From positions 1,940,001-2,004,000 of the forward strand of contig NZ_CP051216.1 of assembly GCF_012516435.1 (NCBI RefSeq): DNA of 64,000 nt, written 5' to 3'. Source of the stretch: Pseudodesulfovibrio sp. zrk46. Lineage in GTDB: Bacteria; Desulfobacterota; Desulfovibrionia; Desulfovibrionales; Desulfovibrionaceae. The position numbers and the translations under genes are program-made. This document shows positions 57,391 through 64,000 of this stretch, one piece after another (positions within the stretch are counted from its first letter, which is position 1; every line of letters begins with the position of its first letter). The notes under the pieces are model-generated. The model saw only the letters and a program-made list of their open reading frames with translations. It did not search any database and was not told the DNA's origin.

Positions 57391-60096
57391 ATGATGGGTC
57401 TTGATTTTGAAAAAGTAAAACAGGTAGTTTTGGCGAAGGCCAAAAGTTTGGTTGAAAAATGGCTCCCCGGAGGGAAATTCCAGGGAGACGAATATGTAGT
57501 GCGCAATCCAACCCGCGAAGACAATAATCCCGGCTCTTTTAGCATTAACATCGTTACGGGTTGCTGGAACGACTTCGCCACAGATGATGGTGGGCGTGAC
57601 CTCGTTCATCTCTACCAGTATCTTAACGGGTATCTCGATTGGCCTCAGGCAGCCTTTCAGCTTGCTGACGAACTTGGAATTGAAGTTGATAGTGCTAAGC
57701 GCCCGAGGAAGATTCAGTCTACTAAGGCTCAATGGACTCCGATTACTCCTGTCCCTGAAAATGCTCCGGGCTGGCCGATTGAGCACTATAAGTTAGGCAC
57801 CTGTTCTAACGAGTGGGTATACCGAGATGCTGAGGGACATATCCTTTTTGTCGTATGCAGATTTGATCTGCCGTCTGGGGGCAAGGAAATTCGTCCCTTT
57901 ACGTACTGTGATGACGGTCGCGGGAACCGCGCCTGGCGTATGAAGGGTCTTCCGGGACTTCGTCCGCTCTATGGGCTCGATTTGCTTGCTTCCGCTACCC
58001 CCGACAAAAAAATTGTAATCACCGAAGGGGAAAAAGCCGCTAAGGCTGCGCGTGAACTGCTCGGTGAAGAAATGGTTGTCATGACTTGGCCCGGTGGGTC
58101 CAAGGCAGTTACCAAGGCGGATTGGACTCCCCTTGCTAACCGGGACGTGTTAATCCTTGTGGATGCAGATAAGCCGGGATTTGAGGCTGGGCTGAACATT
58201 GCTGCAATTGTGCAGGCTAAATCGTGTGAAATTGTATTACCCTATGCAGAGGCCCCTAAGGGGTGGGATATCGCAGATGCACCGGATTGGAGCAAAGAAG
58301 ATCTGCTGGCTTGGATTGAGGCTAACAAGATGGGGCTTGGAGAGTTCAAGACGCACGCTGCTGAGCGCTATGGTATTCAGCCGCAGCATGCAGCTCCTGT
58401 TGAACAGCATGAACCTGGCTTCGCGCTTACCGATAAGGGAGTGGTTTTTCGGTTCTTGGACCGCGAAGGCAATCCTGAAGAGACTTGGGTCTGTTCATAT
58501 CTTGAGATTCTTGCTGCCACCCATGATGAAAATAACGAGAACTGGGGATTGCATTGCCGTGTAAAAGACCCGGACGGCAAGCTGCACACCTTCACGATGC
58601 CTTTGGAGTCGCTTTATTCCAGGGGCAAAGAATACCTCATCCTCCTTGTAAATAAGGGGCTGAGGATTGGTGCAGACCGCAAAAGTAATGACCTGTTGCT
58701 TAAATATCTTACCCAGGCTGATCCTGAACAGCGGGCACTTAGCGTTACGCGTACGGGGTGGCACGGTGATCGTTTTGTCCTACTTGACAGATCTTATGGT
58801 CCCGCAGGTGGCCTTGAAACCGTTTTTCAGGGGCAGGTTGTCGATAATCCTTACCAGTGTCGTGGTACTTTGGATGAATGGCAAAATGGAATTGGGCGCT
58901 TGGCTGTAGGCAATTCCCGTTTAGTCTTTGCAATTAGCACGACCTTTGCCGCTGTGCTTCTTGAATTGGTAGGGATGGAGTCTGGCATCATCAATTTTGT
59001 TGGTGCGAGTTCGATCGGGAAAACGACTATTCTTATGGCCGCAGCCAGCGTTTGTGGTGGGAACGGCTACATTATGCCTTGGCGAGCAACTGGTAATGGT
59101 TTGGAAGCTCTTGCTGCTTCCCGTAATGATATGCCCCTTCTTATGGACGAGTTGTCCCAATGTTCCAGCAAAGAACTCGCGGAAGCGACATATATGTTCG
59201 CGAACGGTATGGGAAAGGCTCGGGCAAAGAAAACTGGCGCTAGCGCCCCCATTCAGCGGTGGCGGTTGCTGGGGCTGAGCTCTAGCGAATTGTCCTTTGA
59301 ACAGAAGCTCAGGGAGGACGGTTTTAAGGCTATGGCAGGGCAGTCAGTTCGTTTCATGGACATTCAAGCTGATGCAGGGCAGCAGCTTGGAGCATTTGAG
59401 CAACTCCATGGATTTAAGGATGGCGATGCTTTTGCCAATGAAATTCGCAAAGCTTCCGGCGCTTGTTATGGGACGCCTATTCGTGCCTTTCTAGAACGTG
59501 TTGCCGAAAATAAGTCTGAGGTGCGTAAGCAGGTGCGGTATATGGTGGATGTGTTTTATAATGCAAATCTCCCTGAAAATGCTGATGGGCAGGTTAAACG
59601 TGTCTGCAAGCGCACGGCGCTTATTGCTTCGGCGGGGATGCTTGCTACAAAACTTGGGATTCTTCCTTGGAGTCTTGGTATCGCGCACTGGGCCGCTAAC
59701 GTTTGTTTCCAGAATTGGATCGCCTTCCGTGGTGGCGTAGGTAGCTCTGAAGCATCTGGCTCCATCAAACAGATTCGGGAATTCCTCGAAAAACATGGCA
59801 GCAGTAGGTTTGAGTTGATTGGTGACAATGATAACTTGACTGACTTCGGCGTGCAGAATCGTGCAGGCTTCAGGAGTCTCAATCGTTACGGCAAGTATGA
59901 ATACTACGTTCTGAGCGAGGTTTTCGCTAAAGAGCTTTGTGATGGCTATAACCCTTTGATGGTTTGCCGCGAGCTAAGGAAGCTTGGCTTGTTGCTCGAA
60001 CAGCCGGGTGGAAGAGGGTTCCAGATCAATAAGAAGCTTCCTGGGCTCGGTCAGACGAAGGTGTACGGTTTGAAGGCCGACATAATTAGCGCTTAG
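57391..60096 (+). CDS. TOPRIM/DUF927 primase-helicase of island 2
   Basis: A 901-residue replication protein. Residues about 15-100 (VEKWLPGGKFQGDEYVVRNPTREDNNPGSFSI ... DLVHLYQYLNG) form the primase N-terminus. A TOPRIM domain follows with ITEGEKAAKAA (E near 212) and VLILVDADKPGFEAG (DxD near 256-258). Residues about 345-640 are DUF927 with Walker A VGASSIGKTTILMAA (about 536-550) and Walker B PLLMDELSQCSSKELAEATY. The C-terminal 100 residues are winged-helix-like. It resembles the alpha-protein logic of P4 replication: primer synthesis and unwinding at the island origin. ATG 57394 is an equal start. Confidence 0.9.
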   Translation: MMGLDFEKVKQVVLAKAKSLVEKWLPGGKFQGDEYVVRNPTREDNNPGSFSINIVTGCWNDFATDDGGRDLVHLYQYLNGYLDWPQAAFQLADELGIEVDSAKRPRKIQSTKAQWTPITPVPENAPGWPIEHYKLGTCSNEWVYRDAEGHILFVVCRFDLPSGGKEIRPFTYCDDGRGNRAWRMKGLPGLRPLYGLDLLASATPDKKIVITEGEKAAKAARELLGEEMVVMTWPGGSKAVTKADWTPLANRDVLILVDADKPGFEAGLNIAAIVQAKSCEIVLPYAEAPKGWDIADAPDWSKEDLLAWIEANKMGLGEFKTHAAERYGIQPQHAAPVEQHEPGFALTDKGVVFRFLDREGNPEETWVCSYLEILAATHDENNENWGLHCRVKDPDGKLHTFTMPLESLYSRGKEYLILLVNKGLRIGADRKSNDLLLKYLTQADPEQRALSVTRTGWHGDRFVLLDRSYGPAGGLETVFQGQVVDNPYQCRGTLDEWQNGIGRLAVGNSRLVFAISTTFAAVLLELVGMESGIINFVGASSIGKTTILMAAASVCGGNGYIMPWRATGNGLEALAASRNDMPLLMDELSQCSSKELAEATYMFANGMGKARAKKTGASAPIQRWRLLGLSSSELSFEQKLREDGFKAMAGQSVRFMDIQADAGQQLGAFEQLHGFKDGDAFANEIRKASGACYGTPIRAFLERVAENKSEVRKQVRYMVDVFYNANLPENADGQVKRVCKRTALIASAGMLATKLGILPWSLGIAHWAANVCFQNWIAFRGGVGSSEASGSIKQIREFLEKHGSSRFELIGDNDNLTDFGVQNRAGFRSLNRYGKYEYYVLSEVFAKELCDGYNPLMVCRELRKLGLLLEQPGGRGFQINKKLPGLGQTKVYGLKADIISA

Positions 60097-60110
60097 CGCC
60101 TGAGAGAGAT

Positions 60111-60147
60111 AAGGGTGGTGTCAGAGGTAGTATCTGATACCACCTTT
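60111..60147 (+). terminator. Intrinsic terminator after the primase-helicase gene
   Basis: AAGGGTGGTGTCAGA pairs with TCTGATACCACCTTT over 15 bp, with two positions that can form G-U pairs, around a 7-nt loop. It lies 15 bp after the stop codon. Confidence 0.75.
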
Positions 60148-60266
60148 CGTTGTGTGTTCGACAAAAAAGTGCATTAATTACAGCTTTTTTACGAATGATA
60201 CTACTTATACTACCTTTCACGACAAAGGTGGAAATAAACAACATACTAGGGCTCCCCCCATCCCCC

Positions 60267-60291
60267 ACCCCCTACTTTTTCTTTAGGGGGT
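60267..60291. other. Hairpin in a 470-bp non-coding gap
   Basis: ACCCCCTA and TAGGGGGT flank CTTTTTCTT. The gap from 60148 to 60568 is otherwise AT-rich, with C-runs just left of this hairpin, and I see no gene in it. Confidence 0.5.
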
Positions 60292-60568
60292 AGCCCCCTT
60301 CGGAGTCCCATAAGAAAGATTATCCCTCTAAAAAAAATGATATTCCTGAAGAGTAATAATTGTTGTAGTAATTTTGGTATTAGTCGTAAACTAACCGTAA
60401 TTATGTGATAATTTGAGATCGTAGGTTGTGTTGTTGGTAGTATTGAGTCGTATACAATGTAAGATTTGACATCATGCGTTTACCTCCTGGCCGAACTGAT
60501 TGTGGAGCAAATGTGGCGCTAGGCTGTAAGGGGCGTTACGTGATACCAGTCAGGCAAGGAGAATTCAT

Positions 60569-60861
60569 ATGTCGAACGACAAAAAGAAGACAAACGACTT
60601 ACCACAGACGGAGAACTTGCCAAGCTTGAGCGAGGACTTTCCGTTCATCTGGACCGGGGACAAACCGCTGGAACTGTGTTCGAGGTTCAGGTGCGGAACA
60701 CTCCCAAGATCCTCGCGGCCAAAGGGATCGCCCACGACTTCGGAAAACGACTCCTCTTCGTAGATCCCAACGAGCTGACTGGCCTGCTCAGTTTATGTGC
60801 AGACTACGAAGACAGTCTTCTTCATGGAGGCCTTATCGTGTTATGGTTAACATTATGGTAG
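60569..60861 (+). pseudogene. Small gene, probably frameshifted
   Basis: A frame starts at ATG after CAAGGAGAATTCAT, a strong ribosome site. It encodes a plausible N-terminus (MSNDKKKTNDLPQTENLPSL then FIWTGDKPLE) but turns into Arg/Ser-rich non-sense after residue about 35. Another plus frame becomes plausible at just that place (GTVFEVQVRNTPKILAAKGI, then HDFGKRLLFVDPNELTGLL) and ends at 60861. The joined product would be about 95 residues. A base loss or gain near 60665-60690 would explain this; a programmed shift or sequencing error is possible. Family unknown. Confidence 0.45.
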
Positions 60862-60883
60862 TCTAGGGCGTATGGATGAGTTA

Positions 60884-62137
60884 TTATAAAATGTCCTGTG
60901 TTTCAAAGCAAAATGTCTTTAGAGAAAACGGGGTCATAATTAATGAGCACGTTTTATTTTCTGATACTAAATCAAATTGTTTAGCTTGCTGAAGTCCATA
61001 CTCTGAAAGTTGCGGATAGATTAGTATCGCACGTCCTGCTTTTAGCAACTTCATGTATGTAAAAAGCTGGTATTGATCTCCTTTTCCAGGTTTTCCACTC
61101 GCAGGAGTTTTCCACTTCGCATCTGCAACGATCTGTTCTCCGTTCTTACAAAAAATATAATCAGGTTGAGGGCTACCTAATCCGATGAACCATCCTAGGC
61201 CTTGTTGTGCCTGAAGGCTTTTTATTTCTGTGTCTTCGCGCAAGGCAGCCTCGACCGTTTTCTCGAAGAGTTTAGACATGTCGAAAAGAATGGCTAGCGT
61301 ATCACTATTGCCTGCCCTAGGGACTGGTGGAGATAAAAGAATATAGCGAGCGAGTTTTAGTGCCTTCTGATAATAGTTCATATGCCTATTCGTTCGACAC
61401 ATCTTAAAGTGGTATTCTTCAGGCTTTTTTAGCTCATCAATCTGATCTAGCTGAGGGAGTAGTTGTGATGCCAGCTTTTTATTTAAGGTGTCCTTGGAGA
61501 TTCTCTGAGCCTTAGTGACGGCGGTGGCGAGCAGTTTGTTCTCAATGCTATCTGTGCAGAATTCATCAAAGCGGCAATATAGTCTGTGTTGAGCTGCTGA
61601 GTTGAGGCGGATGTGCTTTGTAAAGTGTATTCTACCTTTTAGCATCGAGATGTTCTCGTTTTGCTCAACGTAGTCTTTTTTCAACCCTCGGCGAATTAGA
61701 TTTTTCATCTCTGAAAGAAAGGAGTGAATAAAGACTTCCAACAAAGGGAAATCATCAACATCTAGCTTAGAGTTGGGGCCTCTTCTATATGAAATGAGGC
61801 CAGCCTTAATGAGCATTCTGACTAAAACATTTCGAGCCCTATGAGCTTGAGTTTCTGATGTGTTTTCAAATGCAAGGTCTTTAAAAATCTTGGGAAGAAT
61901 TTCGATGACAGTGCCATCAGAAGTTTTGATAACTCCGACATAGCGCCAAGAGACCAGTGACTCATCCCTTGATGGTTCAAATATGAATTTATTGATGTCG
62001 TCAGCTTCCTGCTGATCACCCCGAAGGAATACAGATTGCGTAGTAATATTTTCCAGCTCGTAAGCTGCTGACTTACTGAGTTGGCTTTTTGCGAAAGGGA
62101 CGCTTTCGAAGACAAGTACTTTGTTACTAAGCATCAC
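60884..62137 (-). CDS. mcrC: McrC-like nuclease subunit of a McrBC restriction system
   Basis: A 417-residue McrC-family protein. The N-terminal beta-rich part (FESVPFAKSQLSKSAAYELENI, RYVGVIKTSDGTVIEILPKIF) is the McrC partner-binding domain. The C-terminal nuclease has GSPQPDYIFCKNGEQIVADAKWK, which supplies D and D-x-K of a PD-(D/E)xK site. McrBC cuts modified DNA using GTP hydrolysis by McrB. GTG 62137 and ATG 62134 are both possible starts. It overlaps the mcrB stop by about 11 bp, as in other mcrBC operons. It is intact. Confidence 0.9.
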   Translation of the reverse strand: MMLSNKVLVFESVPFAKSQLSKSAAYELENITTQSVFLRGDQQEADDINKFIFEPSRDESLVSWRYVGVIKTSDGTVIEILPKIFKDLAFENTSETQAHRARNVLVRMLIKAGLISYRRGPNSKLDVDDFPLLEVFIHSFLSEMKNLIRRGLKKDYVEQNENISMLKGRIHFTKHIRLNSAAQHRLYCRFDEFCTDSIENKLLATAVTKAQRISKDTLNKKLASQLLPQLDQIDELKKPEEYHFKMCRTNRHMNYYQKALKLARYILLSPPVPRAGNSDTLAILFDMSKLFEKTVEAALREDTEIKSLQAQQGLGWFIGLGSPQPDYIFCKNGEQIVADAKWKTPASGKPGKGDQYQLFTYMKLLKAGRAILIYPQLSEYGLQQAKQFDLVSENKTCSLIMTPFSLKTFCFETQDIL

Positions 62138-64000
62138 CTTGCTCGACTTTCAGGTCGTACTCATTTTGAAGAGCTCGAATGAACGACGAAATCTCTAGCC
62201 TGTTAATTCGATATACTTTTCTTGTTGTGAAATTGTCAGGCAAGGATTTTAATTCAGCCTCATTAATAATCTCTTTCCCCAAAATCATTTGAATCTGCTC
62301 GTAGTCATCGAAGAAGTACTCCTGTAGTTGAGGGAGTACTTTTTCCATGATCACATCGTAGAGCTCTTGGGATGTGTCTATTGTCTTATTTACACCCTTC
62401 ATGAAATAGCCATGCCCAAGAGTATGTTCACGCCCAAGTAATGACTCAATTCGCTCGTTCATTTTGGTGAGAAGCGTTGTGAGGTTTACTCCTTCGATGG
62501 TCTTACCGTTTAACAAGCTTGGGTTAGGCAGGAGTTCAATAAATTTAAAACGACGCCGTAAGGCAGTATCGAGATGTGTTAGTGAGCGATCTGCCGTATT
62601 CATGGTTCCAACGATGAATAGATTTTGGGGAATCATTAAGGTTTTACCAGAAGCGAGCGTAATAGGTGTTTCACGCTTGTCTTCTTCGATAGCAGTAATG
62701 AATTCGCCGAAGATCTTGGCAACATTGCCACGATTTATTTCATCAATCTTTAGAACGTAATCCTTGTCCTTACCTCGAGTCTTTGAGTTGAGGATTCGAA
62801 TGAGCTCCTCATTTTTAAGTATGGAGTTTATGCTATAGAGCGTGCGCTGGGAGACTTGCTTGTTGAGTATTTTCTCTGACGGGATTGTTCTTTCATCATT
62901 CACCCACAGCCAGTTTACTTTTCGGGCGTGAGTATAGTCTGAATTGAACCCAAACTCATCTGCTAGCTCCGGTTTGTATTCATATTGACCTTGCACTTCA
63001 CCAATTGCTCTAATTCCACCAGAATTACCTTTTGTCACAAGGACGATGTCGCCTTTACGCATTTCAATTGTAAATTGGCGCATCATTGTAGCAATGCTTT
63101 GGTTATCCACCTTGAGTTCATTCAATCGATCTCGAAGGGATTCAGTGCTGCTAATGCTTTTGCTTAAATCTTCGCCAACAAAGCCGAACAGCAAAAGGCT
63201 CTTCTCTATGCATGCTTCAAAAACCAAATCTCCATCGGCCGTTTTCGTGTTCCCTAATGACATTTTCCATTTGTTTACTTTGGATAGGTCAATGTTGGAG
63301 TCAATGGCGATGGAGTCCGATTGGGCGAGCTGTGCTAGTTGCTTTAAAACTCCATTCTTTCGTTCGTACTTGAGTGTGCCATCTGAATCATCTTTTAGAA
63401 CAGGGGTTATGCCTTCGATAAAGTCCTCGTAACTAAATGAAGGGTGAAATGTTACAAAACGCTGTTGCTCAGGGGGGAGGTCTTTTATGAACTCAAGGCC
63501 TGGAATTTTACCTGAGATCAATGCATGAGTTTTACCAGTCCCTGGGGGGCCATATAGAATAACATTCTTAGATTTCGAGTTGCTGATAGCCTTTTCGCTT
63601 TCGGGCTTGGCGCTGGGAGGGGTCTTAGCTTTTTTGTTGGGAGCATGTGTTTTCCACTGCTCAGCCCATGGTGATTGAAAAAAATGCTCAAACTGAGGGT
63701 GCTCAGCTTGGATTGCATTTCTTATGGCTAATAATTTTTTATCATCGTTGTCAGTTTCTTCTGCCTCCGGAGCTAGTGAGGAAAATGCTTTGATGATGTC
63801 TTTTCTTGCGCTGCCTCCAGATATCCGTTCAAAGGTGTCTGGGAATAGCAAGTGAAGGAGTACGTGTCTTAGAGGACGTTTTTTGGCAGTGTCAATTTGA
63901 TCAACAAAGTCTTGGAACAGCCAAGGATCACTAATCCGTTCTGTTTGCTGAGCTGCTGGCAATGCCTTCCACGCTTTTGCAAAGCGAGCGAAGAACGTTA
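62127..64000 (-). CDS. mcrB: McrB-like GTPase subunit (N-terminus outside window)
   Basis: At least 623 residues of an McrB-family AAA+ GTPase. The frame stays open to the window edge and reads sensibly past the TTG at 63962 (FFARFAKAWKA...), so the true start is beyond 64000. Walker A is NVILYGPPGTGKTHALISG, Walker B is VLKIDEINRGNVAKIFGEFITAIEEDKRE and the McrB signature is IVGTMNTADRSLTHLDTALRRRFKF. Between Walker A and B lies an insert of about 200 residues. Its MRKGDIVLVTKGNSGGIRAIGEVQGQYEY looks like a PUA/EVE-type module that may read base modification. Confidence 0.9.
   Translation of the reverse strand, partial: TFFARFAKAWKALPAAQQTERISDPWLFQDFVDQIDTAKKRPLRHVLLHLLFPDTFERISGGSARKDIIKAFSSLAPEAEETDNDDKKLLAIRNAIQAEHPQFEHFFQSPWAEQWKTHAPNKKAKTPPSAKPESEKAISNSKSKNVILYGPPGTGKTHALISGKIPGLEFIKDLPPEQQRFVTFHPSFSYEDFIEGITPVLKDDSDGTLKYERKNGVLKQLAQLAQSDSIAIDSNIDLSKVNKWKMSLGNTKTADGDLVFEACIEKSLLLFGFVGEDLSKSISSTESLRDRLNELKVDNQSIATMMRQFTIEMRKGDIVLVTKGNSGGIRAIGEVQGQYEYKPELADEFGFNSDYTHARKVNWLWVNDERTIPSEKILNKQVSQRTLYSINSILKNEELIRILNSKTRGKDKDYVLKIDEINRGNVAKIFGEFITAIEEDKRETPITLASGKTLMIPQNLFIVGTMNTADRSLTHLDTALRRRFKFIELLPNPSLLNGKTIEGVNLTTLLTKMNERIESLLGREHTLGHGYFMKGVNKTIDTSQELYDVIMEKVLPQLQEYFFDDYEQIQMILGKEIINEAELKSLPDNFTTRKVYRINRLEISSFIRALQNEYDLKVEQGDA

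Larger units (their letters stand above)
54673..64000. mobile_element. Genomic island 2, P4-like, right end outside window
   Basis: It starts at the tRNA-Leu remnant with a P4-type integrase reading inward, as in islands that use the tRNA 3' end. AlpA-type, iteron-like and DUF927 primase-helicase parts follow, then a McrBC restriction system. The right attachment site is not in the window. It may have integrated separately from, or together with, island 1. Confidence 0.75.

Overview
The window looks like the chromosome of a Gram-negative deltaproteobacterium of the Desulfovibrio / Pseudodesulfovibrio type. This rests on gene content (a CheX gene next to a HEAT-repeat/receiver fusion, AsmA and DUF4197 genes, a NupC-like carrier), on GC-rich conserved coding with strong GGAGG ribosome sites, and on many short intrinsic terminators. 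The genus assignment is an inference, not a search result.

Region 1 (1 to about 26.1 kb) is ordinary chromosome. It opens with the 3' part of a 23S rRNA gene, a 5S rRNA gene and the rRNA operon terminator. Next come a YkgJ-type cysteine-cluster protein, a dimethylargininase-like hydrolase, an AEC exporter and a GntR/UTRA regulator. That regulator is divergent from a polyamine-type ABC transporter operon (binding protein, ATPase, two permeases) which ends in a translationally abutting glycerophosphodiester phosphodiesterase. Two matching palindromes between regulator and operon look like its operators. Further on are a metallo-beta-lactamase-fold protein, NupC and MFS carriers, a CheX plus HEAT/receiver pair, a lipase-like hydrolase, a lone receiver protein, DUF1786, DUF4197 and AsmA proteins, a PEBP protein, an AraC regulator and a DUF554 membrane protein. 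The region ends at a tRNA-Leu(CAA) gene.

Region 2 (about 26.1 to 54.7 kb) is an integrated genomic island. It is bounded by the tRNA-Leu gene and an imperfect 60-bp copy of its 3' part. A tyrosine integrase sits beside the right end, and 11-bp direct repeats that look like integrase arm sites lie just inside both ends. From left to right it carries: an unknown gene; a replication module (AlpA-like, primase-like and RepA-like proteins); a Fic protein; a YagK/YfjJ-type replication protein with two small upstream genes; an XRE regulator; a DUF6933-like protein; a type I restriction operon (hsdR-hsdM-hsdS) that continues into an SMC/ABC-type ATPase and an HNH nuclease; a HEPN-like protein upstream of hsdR; a recombination cassette (ERF annealase, Cas4-like nuclease, MoxR-like ATPase, DUF3150, zincin/VWA protein, zinc-ribbon/glycine-zipper protein); and, next to the integrase, an AT-rich overlapping gene pair. 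That pair encodes a SAMHD1/dGTPase-like HD protein with altered active-site residues and a dihydroorotate/dihydropyrimidine-dehydrogenase-like flavoprotein with two [4Fe-4S] motifs. It is the strongest candidate here for an undescribed nucleotide-directed system. No conjugation genes are visible.

Region 3 (about 54.7 kb to the window end) is a second, P4-like island that abuts the same tRNA remnant. It has a P4-type integrase, an unknown protein, six 11-bp iteron-like repeats, an AlpA-type regulator, a 7-bp tandem repeat, a large TOPRIM/DUF927 primase-helicase, a probably frameshifted small gene, and a McrBC restriction system whose mcrB start lies beyond the window. Together the two islands form a tandem defence hotspot at one tRNA-Leu gene.
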